From positions 124,001 to 188,000 of the forward strand of contig NZ_JANHAV010000002.1 of NCBI RefSeq assembly GCF_024464655.1: a stretch of 64,000 bases of DNA, given 5' to 3'. Below the pieces are notes generated by a model, which ran no database searches, was not told the origin of the DNA, and saw only the letters and a list, made by a program, of their open reading frames with translations. The DNA is from Halobellus inordinatus. GTDB lineage: Archaea > Halobacteriota > Halobacteria > Halobacteriales > Haloferacaceae. This document shows, in pieces, positions 1 to 11,040 of the stretch. Each line of letters opens with the position of its first letter. Within the stretch, counting starts at the first letter, position 1. Made by a program: the position numbers and the translations under genes.

Positions 1-947
1 CACGGCGTCGAGGCGAGACTCAGGCTGTGCCCGCCGACGAGGCCGCCGCCGAACACGTGGACCAGCGAGGCCAGGATGGCCGTCAGCGCCACGACGATGT
101 GGTTCGTCCCGATAGCGACGCGGACCGGGACCTTGGTGCCGAGCATCGAGATGATCCCGAGTTCGCCGACGCCGAAGCCGGCCAGCCCCTGGAACATACC
201 CCCGATGCTGTAGTTGGCGAAGCGGCGGAGATAGCCGCCGCGCGTGTAGCGGTAGTCGTCGCCCTCGCGGTCGACGCGGGTCACGGTCCCTTCTTCGTCG
301 GTGTGGACGCCGGCGGGGCCGAGCTTCCCGGCGTCGTCCGGCAGTTCAGCCTGGCCGCCGTCAGTCGCGGCGGCGTCGTTGTGGTCGGCGTCAGTGCCCT
401 CGTGGTCGAGATCAGCCTTGAACAGCAGATACGACGCTGCGAGCAGCGCGAGTCCGAGCAGCCCGTGGAAGAGCGGTTCGGGGATGACGAACGACAGGAG
501 CGCGCCGCCGACGACGAAGGGAACCGCGCCGCCGACGAGCGTAAGCGCCAGGCGTCGGTCGACGAGCCCGTACTGAATGAACGCGATCGCGGAACTCGAC
601 AGCCCGAACGCCTCGCTGATCAGTCCGACCTTCACGATCGTCTCCGGCTCCAGCGGGTTCGCGGCCAGCGGGAAGAGGAAGATGAGGAACGGGACGAAAA
701 GCGCCGAACCGCTGATCCCGACCGTGTTCACGATAGTGGCCCCCAGCAGGAACGCCGGGAACAGCCACCAGTACTCGAGCCAGTAGTCCATCCACGGGCC
801 CTCGAACATATTTCCGATGCCGGTCTCGGCCGGCGTCGGAGCGCTGAGCAGGACCCCGACGATGAACGCGAGGGGCGCGAGGAACACGAAGATGTGCTGA
901 TAGCGCAGGAACGACCGCTGGACACGACTGTAGGACACTGATGTCAT
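1..947 (-). CDS. TauE/SafE-family membrane exporter, C-terminus cut by window edge
   Basis: About 315 residues are visible before the frame runs off the left edge. The N-terminus has a hydrophobic helix (about residues 18-36). A family-like segment follows, with a second helix leading into NTVGISGSALFVPF, then helices around GGAVPFVVGGALLSF. A charged loop (about residues 150-215) precedes a second half with GGMFQGLAGFGVGELGIIS. This two-half layout with a G-rich first helix in each half fits TauE/SafE sulfite or organosulfonate exporters. The ATG at 947 is the first in frame. The substrate is not readable from sequence. It lies in the same direction as uvrB but 346 bp away, so it probably has its own promoter. 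Confidence 0.85.
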   Translation of the reverse strand, partial: MTSVSYSRVQRSFLRYQHIFVFLAPLAFIVGVLLSAPTPAETGIGNMFEGPWMDYWLEYWWLFPAFLLGATIVNTVGISGSALFVPFLIFLFPLAANPLEPETIVKVGLISEAFGLSSSAIAFIQYGLVDRRLALTLVGGAVPFVVGGALLSFVIPEPLFHGLLGLALLAASYLLFKADLDHEGTDADHNDAAATDGGQAELPDDAGKLGPAGVHTDEEGTVTRVDREGDDYRYTRGGYLRRFANYSIGGMFQGLAGFGVGELGIISMLGTKVPVRVAIGTNHIVVALTAILASLVHVFGGGLVGGHSLSLASTP

Positions 948-1293
948 TGGTTTCGTTTGGAGGTTAGTTGTCGACAGGAGATACGACCGGATCGACGGAA
1001 GAACGAGGGGCTATCGATCGGTGCGGTGCTGCGCTGACGGGGTCCGTGTGCTGACAGCGGTCGAACGTCGACTCGAGCGACGAACGGTCGAGCGCGCGGG
1101 ACATCTACGTGATGCCCCCTCGCGTATCGCGGTGGAAGTTGTGATCGATTCGGGCAACCGCGTCGTCGAACATCATCGTAGCCGCCGGATAGCGACGACC
1201 GAGGAATAAATCTTGAGGTTCGAACTCGCCGTGGGGACGTGTGGCGTGCGGCGTTTCGCCCATCCTTGCCCCGTCGTCGCGACCCGCGTCAGG
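948..1293. other. Intergenic region between uvrB and the TauE-type gene
   Basis: No convincing gene. On the minus strand an AT-rich box (GATTTATT, near 1205-1212) lies about 30 nt before an ATG at 1176 that opens a 23-codon frame ending at 1105. This could be a leader peptide or chance, with the box simply serving the TauE-type gene. No repeat or RNA fold was recognised. Confidence 0.4.
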
Positions 1294-3468
<2,175 letters not shown>

Positions 3469-3569
3469 TGGGGCGCTATTAGGGGTTGAGTCACTTGAGA
3501 CGGTCGGTCGGCGCAGTTCGTCGCGATCGCGATTACACAAGAAACGAGGGTGCGCCGTTTTGCCCCGGC

Positions 3570-4274
3570 CTATACGGAAAGGTACTCTTCGACGGCACCG
3601 GAGGCTTCGATCTCCTCGGGCGTCCCCTGCTCGACGACTCGTCCCGTTTCGAGGACGTAACAGTAATCGGCGACCGCCAACGCGAGGTTCAGGTTCTGTT
3701 CGACGATGAGCACCGAGATGCCGCGGTTGTCGCGGATCCGCTTGAGCTGTTCGCCGATCTCGTGGACGATCGAGGGCTGGATCCCCTCCGATGGCTCGTC
3801 GAGCAACAGATGACTCGGATCGGCGTTGAGCGCCCGGGCGATCGCCAGTTGCTGTTTCTGTCCACCGCTCAGCGTGCCCCCCTTGGCGTCGGCCTTCTCT
3901 TTGAGTGCCGGGAAGTACTCGTAGATGTACTCCGGAACCTCTCTCTTCAGGAGCAACTGATCGCCGCTGGCACTCCCGAGTCGGATGTTGTTCTCCACGG
4001 AAATCGCCCCGAAGATGTCTCGGGACTGCGGGACGTATCCGACGCCTTTCGCCGCCATCTCGAACGGCTTCAGCGTCGAGATGTTCTCGCCGTCGAGGAA
4101 CACGTGGCCGCCCTGGAGATCGTTCAGTCCCATTATTCCCCGAAGCAACGTCGTCTTTCCGACCCCGTTGCGACCGAGGACGGCGACGATCTGGTCGGTC
4201 TCGACCTTGACATCGACGTTCCAGACCACCGTACTCTCGCCGTAGCCGATCTGCACGTCCGAGGTCCTAAGCAT
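3570..4274 (-). CDS. urtE: ABC importer ATPase, UrtE/LivF type (amide or urea uptake)
   Basis: The second ATPase of a branched-chain/urea/amide-type importer, 234 residues. Walker A is GRNGVGKTT, a form typical of UrtE. The signature is [15 protein letters not shown], Walker B is [12 protein letters not shown], and the H-loop is replaced by the LivF/UrtE form VLIVEQN. It is the last gene of the five-gene minus-strand operon and overlaps the preceding ATPase gene by 8 bp, indicating translational coupling. Together with the neighbouring ATPase it would power uptake through the UrtB/UrtC permease pair. The substrate is inferred from the adjacent amidase, not from this protein. Confidence 0.92.
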   Translation of the reverse strand: MLRTSDVQIGYGESTVVWNVDVKVETDQIVAVLGRNGVGKTTLLRGIMGLNDLQGGHVFLDGENISTLKPFEMAAKGVGYVPQSRDIFGAISVENNIRLGSASGDQLLLKREVPEYIYEYFPALKEKADAKGGTLSGGQKQQLAIARALNADPSHLLLDEPSEGIQPSIVHEIGEQLKRIRDNRGISVLIVEQNLNLALAVADYCYVLETGRVVEQGTPEEIEASGAVEEYLSV

Positions 4275-5031
4275 CGGCCGTCTCCCCGAGGTAGATCTGC
4301 TGGACGGTCTCGTTTCTCTCGATCTCGTCGATCGTGCCGCTGGCGATGATTTCGCCGCGATCGAGGACGGTGATGCTCTCGGAAACCTTTCTGATGAAAT
4401 CCATATCGTGTTCGATGACGACGATCGCGACGTTCTCCGTCTCCCTGATCTCCTTGATGAGGTCGACGGTGTCGTTCGTCTCGCCGACGCTGATCCCGGA
4501 CGTTGGCTCGTCGAGGAGCAGGAGTTCTGGCTCTGCGCCGACGGCCATAACGATCTCGAGCCACTGTTTCTCGCCGTGCGAGAGCGTTCCGACCATCGTG
4601 TCCTGTTTGTCGTTCAGGTTCGCGATCTCCAGCAGTTCCTCGATCCGCTCGCGGATGTCGCTGTCGTCGTGCGTCCGCAGCAGCTTCCACGGCGACGATG
4701 CCCGCGATCGGAACGCCAGTCGCATATTCTCGATTACGGTCTCGTCCTCGTAGACGCTCGTGATCTGGTACTTGCGAATAATTCCGCGCTGGGCGCGCTC
4801 GTGCGGCGGCACGGACGTGACGTCTTCCCCGTCGAACGTGATTGTCCCCTCGGTTGCCGAGAGCTTCCCGGTCAGAAGGTTCTGGAAGGTCGTCTTACCG
4901 GCTCCATTGGGTCCGATCAGTGCCTTCGTCTCGTTCGGCTGGACAGTGAAGTCGACGTCGTTGACCGCGGTGAACTCGCCGAAGCGCTTCGTCAGTCCCT
5001 CGGCCTGTAACAGCGGTTCGATCTCAGTCAT
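4267..5031 (-). CDS. urtD: ABC importer ATPase, UrtD/LivG type (amide or urea uptake)
   Basis: 254 residues with Walker A GPNGAGKTT and Walker B LLLLDEPTSGIS. The signature LSHGEKQWLEIVMAV closely resembles the unusual LSHGQKQWLEIGM signature of UrtD proteins and differs from the usual LSGGQ. The H-loop EHDMDFIRKV is LivG/UrtD-like. Start chosen at 5031 (MTEIEPLL), because the upstream in-frame sequence overlaps the permease gene and is arginine/serine-rich out-of-frame coding. It overlaps the end of the upstream permease gene by 8 bp and the start of the next ATPase gene by 8 bp. Confidence 0.93.
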   Translation of the reverse strand: MTEIEPLLQAEGLTKRFGEFTAVNDVDFTVQPNETKALIGPNGAGKTTFQNLLTGKLSATEGTITFDGEDVTSVPPHERAQRGIIRKYQITSVYEDETVIENMRLAFRSRASSPWKLLRTHDDSDIRERIEELLEIANLNDKQDTMVGTLSHGEKQWLEIVMAVGAEPELLLLDEPTSGISVGETNDTVDLIKEIRETENVAIVVIEHDMDFIRKVSESITVLDRGEIIASGTIDEIERNETVQQIYLGETADA

Positions 5032-6052
5032 CGACCTCACCTCCCGCGCCGATCTCGTTTCTGCTCGTGGACACGAGGGTCGCCTGGACTCCCTCGACAA
5101 TATCGGAGAGGAGCCCGACGATTCCACGAGGCGCACCGATCACGACGGCGATGAACAGCAGTGCGAGGCCCATCTCCCAGTAGTTGATCAGCACGTCGCT
5201 CAGCGTGGAGTTGAGGTATTGGATCAACAGCGCCCCGAACACCGCCCCGATGAGGGTGCCACGGCCGCCGACAGCGATCCAGATGACCACCTGCGTCGAG
5301 AGCACGAAGCCCAAGAGCGGCGGCGAGACGAAGCCGTCGATGGTCGCGTACATACTGCCTGCGACGCCAGCCATAACACCGCTCAGAGTGAATATGATGA
5401 GCCGGTACTGCTGTGTGTCGTAGCCGAAGAACTCGGTCCGTTCCTGATTCCCACGAATCCCGCGCAGGACGCGGCCGAACGCCGAATCTACGAGGGTATT
5501 GAGAAACAGGTACGACCCCACGAGGACACCGAGTGCGAGGTAGTAACTCATCGTCGCGGTTAGCTCCACGCCGACGACCTGTATCGACGGAATCCCGTAG
5601 ATCCCGTTGAAGCCGCCGAGGAAGCCCACGAACTCCCCGGCAATGCTTTCGAAGATTATCGAGACGATGAGCGTCGTGATCGCGAAGTACGACCCCTTCA
5701 CGTCGGCGCTGAAGAGGAACCAGCCCAAAGCGAGCGTTAGCAGTGCCGCCACCACGGGGGCGACGATGAACACGACGGCGATGTCGGGGACCACGGGCAC
5801 CTCTTTCAACAGTTTCGCGGTGACGTACGCGCCGACACCGAAGAACGCGGCGTGGCCGAGCGTCAACAGGCCGGTGTAGCCCCACACGAGGTCGATCGAG
5901 AGCGCAAGCAGGGCGAACGTGAGGTACGTCGACCACGTCGAAACCTGGTACTCCGAGACGAAAAGCGGGAGCGCGACGAGCGCGAGGAGTCCGACGATCT
6001 TCGCGACCGACGACGGCGTCTTCAGATTGACCGCAGCGTCTTTCGTCGCCAT
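5024..6052 (-). CDS. urtC: ABC importer permease, UrtC/LivM type
   Basis: 342 residues with about nine hydrophobic segments. It carries the LivM-family stretch around GYTGLLTLGHAAFFGVGAY and the EAA-like coupling region near FGRVLRGIRGNQERTEFFGY. It forms the heterodimeric membrane channel with the UrtB-type permease encoded just upstream. Start chosen at 6052 (MATKDAAVN), one base from the end of the upstream gene; earlier in-frame codons would lie inside the neighbour. The C-terminal cytoplasmic tail is acidic, as usual in halophiles. Confidence 0.93.
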   Translation of the reverse strand: MATKDAAVNLKTPSSVAKIVGLLALVALPLFVSEYQVSTWSTYLTFALLALSIDLVWGYTGLLTLGHAAFFGVGAYVTAKLLKEVPVVPDIAVVFIVAPVVAALLTLALGWFLFSADVKGSYFAITTLIVSIIFESIAGEFVGFLGGFNGIYGIPSIQVVGVELTATMSYYLALGVLVGSYLFLNTLVDSAFGRVLRGIRGNQERTEFFGYDTQQYRLIIFTLSGVMAGVAGSMYATIDGFVSPPLLGFVLSTQVVIWIAVGGRGTLIGAVFGALLIQYLNSTLSDVLINYWEMGLALLFIAVVIGAPRGIVGLLSDIVEGVQATLVSTSRNEIGAGGEVDD

Positions 6053-6053
6053 C

Positions 6054-6950
6054 TCACTCACCACCCCCCGTCGTGGGGACGAGCCCCTGCGGCCGGTAGC
6101 GGATGATGACCAGTGCGACCAACAGCACGGCAGCTTGCGCGATCGAAGTGTACCCGGAGATGACTGTCCGGAACAGGTTGTCGAGCCCGCCGAGGAGGAC
6201 CCCGCCGGCGATGGTTCCTGTGAAGGTCCCGATCCCGCCGACGATAACGACGAGGAAGGAGTCGGCGAGCCAGGAAATTCCCATCGTCGAGTTGACACTC
6301 AGGAGTGGGGCCATAATCGCGCCGGACAGCCCCGCCAGCGCGGAGCCGAACGCGAACGTCGTCCGGTCAGAGACGCGCGTGTTGATGCCGACAGCCGCGG
6401 CCATCTCGCGGTCCTGAATCACGGCGAGCGCCATAATCCCGATGTCGGTGTAGGCGAACAGTCCGATCGTGATCGCCATCACCACGACGGCCACCACGAT
6501 GATGAACGCCCAATGGATAGGGTAGGTCACGCCGAGCAGAGAGATCGAACCCTCCATCGGGGGCGCGACGCTCTTTTGTGACGTTCCGAACGCGATCGTC
6601 ACGGCCTCCTGCAGCACGATCGCGACGCCCCACGTGGCCAAGAGGGTGTCGAGCGGCCGGTCGTAGAGCCGTCGGATGAGAGTGACCTCCATCGCGACGC
6701 CGACGAGCCCCACGACGAGGGGCGCGATCACGATGCTGAGCCACGGGGAGAAGCCGGCGCTCTGGACGGCGTATGCGGTGTACGCTCCAACCATCATCAG
6801 CGCGCCGTGTGCGAGGTTAAGCACCCCCATCAGGCCGAAGATGATCGTCAATCCGGAGGCGACGAGGATCAGCCCCGAGATCGACGTGAGCGATATCAGT
6901 ACCCGATCGGCCAACTGTAACGGAATGGTTGTTGCTAATGTTGAGATCAT
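6054..6950 (-). CDS. urtB: ABC importer permease, UrtB/LivH type
   Basis: 298 residues, about eight transmembrane segments. The LivH/UrtB hallmark FGLMGVLNLAHGALMMVGAY appears near residue 40, and the conserved ALAVIQDREMAAAVGINT coupling segment is in the middle. It lies second in the operon, 24 bp after the binding-protein gene, and pairs with the UrtC-type permease. The translocated molecule cannot be read from the permease; context (AmiC-like binding protein, adjacent amidase) points to short aliphatic amides or urea. Confidence 0.93.
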   Translation of the reverse strand: MISTLATTIPLQLADRVLISLTSISGLILVASGLTIIFGLMGVLNLAHGALMMVGAYTAYAVQSAGFSPWLSIVIAPLVVGLVGVAMEVTLIRRLYDRPLDTLLATWGVAIVLQEAVTIAFGTSQKSVAPPMEGSISLLGVTYPIHWAFIIVVAVVVMAITIGLFAYTDIGIMALAVIQDREMAAAVGINTRVSDRTTFAFGSALAGLSGAIMAPLLSVNSTMGISWLADSFLVVIVGGIGTFTGTIAGGVLLGGLDNLFRTVISGYTSIAQAAVLLVALVIIRYRPQGLVPTTGGGE

Positions 6951-6974
6951 GATGTGTCGAATGATGGGTGTGAC

Positions 6975-8312
6975 TTAGACGTCTAGACAGCCCTCTGCGA
7001 CGGTGATCCCGTACGGTTCGATCTGGCCGAACTCGGTCAGGACTTCGAACGCTCCGCTCTCGGCGTCGAACTCGCCGACGCGCGATTGCAGCGTCGCGTG
7101 GTGTGTTGCCGGATCCATCGAGACGGTTCCCTGCGGTGCGTCCATCGAAATAGGGTTCTCCAGCGCGGCTTTGACCTCCGCGCCGGACGAGGCGCTAGGT
7201 GCGTGTTCGGTCAACGCGTTGGCCATCAGGTGCGGCCCGAAGTACGACGCCTCCGCTACGAAATTCGGCGTCGTGTCAGTGCCGTACGCCTCCTCGTAGC
7301 TCGAAATGTATTCGTCGTTGGCTTCCCCGTCGAGGCTCGTGAAGTACGGTGCGGAGGTCAGGACACCGTCGGCGGCATCGCCGGCGGCGATAGCCTCCTG
7401 TTCGCTCATAATGTTGCCGGCCCAGACCATCTCGTCTATCAGTCCGACCGAGCCGGCCTGATTCAGCATCTCGACCATGCTCGTCCCGACCGTGGTGAAG
7501 TACACTGCGTCGGCGCCGGAGGACTGGATGTCGCTGAGTTTCGAGCCCCAGTCCGTGAAGCCGAGCGGTACGTAGTCCTCGGCGACAATCGAGCCGCCGT
7601 TCTCCTGAACAAAGTCGTCGACGACGGCGTTGGTTGTGTGCGGCCACACGTAATCGGAGCCGATCAGGTAGAACGAACTAATATCGTACTCCTCCATCAG
7701 CCACGGGATGTAGGGCTGAATCTGCTGCTTCGGTACGGCACCGTTGAAGAACACCCACTCGAGACTCTCTTCGGGGATGTTGATCTCGCCGCTGAAACCT
7801 TCCGCACCTTCGATCTCGCGACAGACACCGCCCTCATAGAGCGTCGGGTAGAAGAGCGGGACTTCGTTCTCCACGTAGATGTCGGTGATGGCGTTCCGCA
7901 TCGCACTGGTGTACGCCCCGAACACGATGCTGCAACCGTCGCGGTTGATGAGCTGTCTCGACTTCTCGATCCCTGTCTGTGGCGCCGACGCCGTATCGGC
8001 CTTGACGAGTTCGATCTCGCGGCCGTTGATGCCGCCCGCGTCGTTGATCTGCTGGATCGCCAGTTCCGTGGAGTTCATCATCGGGCGGCCGATGACCTCC
8101 GTGCTCCCACTCAACGCGTACAGCGCGCCCACGGTCAGTGGTTCGTCGCTCGTGCCCGAGTCCTCGCTACTCTCACTATCGGAACTGCCACTCGAGGAGC
8201 TGCCACCGGAACACCCGGCGAGGCCGGTAATGCCGGCTCCCCCGGCCATCTTGAGTGCATTACGGCGACTGAGTTTGCGTCCGTGGTCTTCGATTGAACT
8301 TTCGTAGCCCAT
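6975..8312 (-). CDS. urtA: Tat-exported lipoprotein, AmiC/FmdD/UrtA-type amide-binding protein
   Basis: 445 residues. The N-terminus has a twin-arginine motif (SRRNALK, R16-R17) and a lipobox LAGC (Cys34), followed by a Ser/Gly/Asp linker. This is the usual haloarchaeal design for a membrane-anchored binding protein. The mature part is a periplasmic-binding fold. As recalled, Pseudomonas AmiC has very similar blocks: PLFYPTLYEGG, IGSDYVWPHTTN, APYFTSLDGEAND, DAPQGTVSMDPATHHATLQS. It should therefore capture short amides or urea for the UrtBCDE-type channel. Start chosen at 8312 because further upstream sequence is AT-rich promoter DNA. First gene of the operon, divergent from amiE. Confidence 0.93.
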   Translation of the reverse strand: MGYESSIEDHGRKLSRRNALKMAGGAGITGLAGCSGGSSSSGSSDSESSEDSGTSDEPLTVGALYALSGSTEVIGRPMMNSTELAIQQINDAGGINGREIELVKADTASAPQTGIEKSRQLINRDGCSIVFGAYTSAMRNAITDIYVENEVPLFYPTLYEGGVCREIEGAEGFSGEINIPEESLEWVFFNGAVPKQQIQPYIPWLMEEYDISSFYLIGSDYVWPHTTNAVVDDFVQENGGSIVAEDYVPLGFTDWGSKLSDIQSSGADAVYFTTVGTSMVEMLNQAGSVGLIDEMVWAGNIMSEQEAIAAGDAADGVLTSAPYFTSLDGEANDEYISSYEEAYGTDTTPNFVAEASYFGPHLMANALTEHAPSASSGAEVKAALENPISMDAPQGTVSMDPATHHATLQSRVGEFDAESGAFEVLTEFGQIEPYGITVAEGCLDV

Positions 8313-8617
8313 ACCTAATCGAGTCCGGGTGATAAGTAAACAGATGTGTATTAGCGCAGTATTTGCAAACAAATGATTAAAATAAGTGAAAATTAGTATA
8401 TAAACTTCCACTTAATATTGTTATAGGTGGTGGAATACGTGGCAAATGGGGCCTAAAGACAAACGGGACGTTGCTAGAGAGCTGCACAGCGGGGTCTGGA
8501 TATTCTGGATTCCCAAACAGCACCTAAAGGAGTGAATATTAGTTCAATTGCTGGAACAATATGGCTGTGATTTAAGAAAGAGTTAATGAATAGTCTAATC
8601 TTTGGATGATTGTATCG
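8313..8617. promoter_or_regulatory. Divergent control region of the amide importer and amiE
   Basis: This 305-bp region is clearly AT-rich against its GC-rich surroundings. On the minus strand TTTATATAC (8397-8405) is a good TATA box for the importer, predicting a leader of roughly 60 nt. An inverted repeat ATTTG-N4-CAAAT at 8361-8374 lies near that predicted transcript start. On the plus strand TTTAAG (8571-8576) is a weaker TATA candidate for amiE. Just upstream of it lies an imperfect inverted repeat ATATT-A-GTTC / GAAC-AATAT (8536-8562). Both repeats are placed where a regulator could act. No regulator gene is adjacent. Confidence 0.6.
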
Positions 8618-9664
8618 ATGAGACACGGTGACATTTCGTCGTCCGGAGACGCGGTCGGTGTAGCGGTCCATCAGACCTCGGCCCCGAGCCCGGAGTCGAA
8701 AGAAGAAGTGCTCGAACAGTGTGAAAATATCGCGAACAAGATTGAGGGGATCAAAACCGGCGCCCCGGGCGTCGATCTCGTCATCTTCCCGGAGTACTCG
8801 ACGCAGGGGATCACCTACGACGAGGAGTTGATGAACGAGCTCGCGACGGAGGTCCCCGGCCCCGAGACGGAGATATTCTCGCGGGCGTGCAAGGAGAACG
8901 ACGTCTGGGGCGTCTTCTCGATCACCGGCGAAAAACACGAGGACCACCCCGAGCGCAACCCGTACAACACGCTGCTGTTGATCGATAACGAAGGTGAGAT
9001 TCAGCAGAAGTACCGCAAGGTCATCCCGTGGACCCCGATCGAGGGCTGGACGTGCGGCGATCAGACGTACGTGACCGAGGGCCCGAAGGGTCTGAAGATC
9101 AGCCTCATCATTTGCGACGACGGCAACTACCCCGAGATCTGGCGCGACTGCGCGTACAAGGGTGCAGAACTGATCGTCCGCTGCCAGGGGTACATGTACC
9201 CGGCCAACGATCAACAGGAGATCGTCGCGCGACACGCCGCGTGGGCGAACAACGCCTACGTAGCCGTCGCGAATCTTGCTGGCAGCGACGAGGTGTACTC
9301 GTTCTTCGGCAACTCGAATATCGTCGGATTCGATGGCCGCGTGCTCGGACAGTGCGGGGGCGAAGAGGACGTCTGGCAGTACGCCGAACTCTCCGTTCCG
9401 GAGATCCGCGACGCACGCGCGAACTGGCAGAGCCAGAATCACCTGTACAAACTGCTACACCGTGGTTACACCTCGACGGAGGCCGCCGGCCTCGGCGACG
9501 GCGAAGCAGCGAACCCGTTCCAGTTCTACGAGGACTGGGTGAACAACCCCGAAAAGGCCAAAGAACAGATGGAGAGCATCACGCGCTCGACCACAGGCAC
9601 GCCCGATGCACCGATCGAAGGCCTGTCGATCCCCGAACCGGAGGACCTCCCCGCCGACGACTGA
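8618..9664 (+). CDS. amiE: Aliphatic amidase (acylamide amidohydrolase)
   Basis: A nitrilase-superfamily enzyme that hydrolyses short aliphatic amides (acetamide, propionamide) to ammonia and the acid. From the ATG at 8618 the protein (348 residues) begins MRHGDISSS exactly as I recall Pseudomonas AmiE. The catalytic residues fall at the same numbers: Glu59 (FPEYS), Lys134 (KYRKVIPW), Glu142 and Cys166 (IICDDGN). Further near-identical blocks are [20 protein letters not shown] and [14 protein letters not shown] start 12 bp upstream is possible but loses this register. The strong similarity to bacterial enzymes suggests transfer from bacteria. The neighbouring importer supplies the likely substrate. 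Confidence 0.96.
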   Translation: MRHGDISSSGDAVGVAVHQTSAPSPESKEEVLEQCENIANKIEGIKTGAPGVDLVIFPEYSTQGITYDEELMNELATEVPGPETEIFSRACKENDVWGVFSITGEKHEDHPERNPYNTLLLIDNEGEIQQKYRKVIPWTPIEGWTCGDQTYVTEGPKGLKISLIICDDGNYPEIWRDCAYKGAELIVRCQGYMYPANDQQEIVARHAAWANNAYVAVANLAGSDEVYSFFGNSNIVGFDGRVLGQCGGEEDVWQYAELSVPEIRDARANWQSQNHLYKLLHRGYTSTEAAGLGDGEAANPFQFYEDWVNNPEKAKEQMESITRSTTGTPDAPIEGLSIPEPEDLPADD

Positions 9665-10238
9665 TCGGTCCGTCCGTCGACGTCCGTTGTCCCGTGCAAC
9701 GCGCGTCTGCGTCCCAGTATCGACGTCCGCCATTCCGCAGTTTTTCTATTCGAGTGAGGTCCTGCGGCAGGGTCGTTTCGTGGATGCGCCCCTTCCGGGG
9801 CCACCAGTCTGTCACTGCCCGCGAACGGCCGATCAACACCAGAGAGCGGAGCACCGACTCTACTCTCTCCTTGCGGTGGATCGGCCGAGTGAGAGCGGAC
9901 GCCGTCCGAGAGGTCATACTGTCGGACAGAACTATGTGAAAATTATCGGCACCCCGTAGGTGCCAAAATGATTCACGAACTTCTGTCCGACAGTATCACT
10001 AGCTGCGGGTGTTCGACGGCGACCACACCCCTGTAGCAGGTTCCCGACCCGGCTGGAACCGGAGAACGAACTCACTGCCGATGAGCCGACGGTCGGCCCA
10101 CTCGTGCTCGACAGACCGCACGTCTACGGGCGGCGCGAACGGCGACACCTCCCCGCGCTGCTGCTCCCAGGAGTCTCTGCTCGCAGTTCAACAGACCACA
10201 GACAGTAGACCTTTGCTCCCGGTCGTCGACGTCCGCGT
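9665..10238. other. Non-coding stretch between amiE and the FAH-family gene
   Basis: 574 bp without a believable gene; open frames here lack haloarchaeal codon pattern or family features. The only structure noted is the long inverted repeat at 9916-9996. Composition shifts locally to AT-rich around 9935-9975. Confidence 0.5.
9916..9996. repeat. 81-bp inverted repeat, MITE-like
   Basis: The outer arms ATACTGTCGGACAGAA (9916-9931) and TTCTGTCCGACAGTAT (9981-9996) are perfect complements over 16 bp. Complementarity continues, with a 4-bp mismatch block, to a GTGAA/TTCAC pair, giving 25-bp arms. Inside is a second stem GGCACC (9948-9953) / GGTGCC (9959-9964). Each outer arm is itself palindromic (CTGTC-N-GACAG). 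The tips read TA-CTGTC and GACAG-TA, compatible with a TA target duplication. It contains no gene. It could be a small non-autonomous transposon relic or a terminator-type structure; I cannot match it to a named element. Confidence 0.6.
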
Positions 10239-10970
10239 ATGCGACTCGCACGGCTGCAAACTCCGGACGGAATCGTTCGCGGACGGTACGACGACGGCGT
10301 CGTCGTCGCCGACGATGGCGAATACGTCGTCGGGCGCGACGGATCCCTCATCGCGCCCTGCACCCCGTCGGCGCTGTACTGCGTCGGCCGGAACTACGCG
10401 GAAACCCTCGATCAGATGGACTACGAACGGCCCGAGGAGCCGGATTTCTTCATCAAGCCGCCCGCGTCGCTGCTCGGTCACGAGACGTCGATCAGATACC
10501 CCGCGTGGACGGACGAACTCACCTACGCGGGCGAACTCGCCGCGGTCGTCGGCCGGCGGTGTCGCGACGTCGCGCCCGAGGACGTTTCGGACGTCGTTCG
10601 CGGATACACCATCCTGAACGACGTCGACGCGCTCGATCAGGCGGGCCGAACCGCGCGGAAGGCGTTCGACGGGTCGGGACCGCTCGGGCCGTGGATCGAG
10701 ACTGACCTCGACCCGAGCGCGATCGAGATGGAGACGCAGATCAACGGCGAGGTCCGGCAGGACGCGAACACGGAGTTGATGCTGTTCGGCCCCGACGAGA
10801 TCGTCTCGTTCCTCTCCGAACGGTTCACGCTCCGCCCCGGCGACGTCGTCGCGTTCGGCAGCCCGGCAAATCCCGGCCTCATCGAACCGGGCGACCGAAT
10901 CGAGATCACCTACGAGGGCGTCGGAACGCTCCGAAACGACGTGATCGCGCCCGACGACGCATCGCGGTAG
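10239..10970 (+). CDS. Fumarylacetoacetate hydrolase (FAH) family protein
   Basis: 243 residues with the FAH-fold core: ALYCVGRNYAETLDQM at the domain entry, FIKPPASLLGH, the metal-binding acidic pattern around TYAGELAAVVG, then GYTILNDVDA and a closing GDRIEITYEGVGTLRN. The family cleaves or decarboxylates/isomerises carbon-carbon bonds in 2-oxo acids, with a Mg2+ or Mn2+ ion. The motif-rich core supports the family, but the specific substrate (fumarylpyruvate, 2-hydroxyheptadienedioate, acylpyruvate and so on) cannot be assigned. It stands alone with a 574-bp upstream gap, not in a visible catabolic operon. Confidence 0.9.
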   Translation: MRLARLQTPDGIVRGRYDDGVVVADDGEYVVGRDGSLIAPCTPSALYCVGRNYAETLDQMDYERPEEPDFFIKPPASLLGHETSIRYPAWTDELTYAGELAAVVGRRCRDVAPEDVSDVVRGYTILNDVDALDQAGRTARKAFDGSGPLGPWIETDLDPSAIEMETQINGEVRQDANTELMLFGPDEIVSFLSERFTLRPGDVVAFGSPANPGLIEPGDRIEITYEGVGTLRNDVIAPDDASR

Positions 10971-11040
10971 GCGTCGGTACGCCAACAGCTCTCGTGACAA
11001 GGGCTCAAAAGTAATGTGTCTGTGGCCGGAACCGTACGGT

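Noticed and set aside
27-941. A 304-codon open frame on the plus strand across the TauE-type gene
   Set aside because: It runs antisense to a protein with clear membrane-family features and its translation is low-quality Arg/Asp/Glu-rich sequence, typical of high-GC shadow frames.
5037-5936. A 299-codon minus-strand frame inside the UrtC-type permease region
   Set aside because: Wrong frame of the permease; Arg-rich translation without membrane helices.
9606-9959. A 117-codon plus-strand frame after amiE
   Set aside because: Begins inside amiE out of frame and ends in the inverted repeat; no features of a real protein.
10009-10238. A CRISPR or repeat array in the gap before the FAH gene
   Set aside because: No regularly spaced repeats were seen, only the single inverted repeat nearby.
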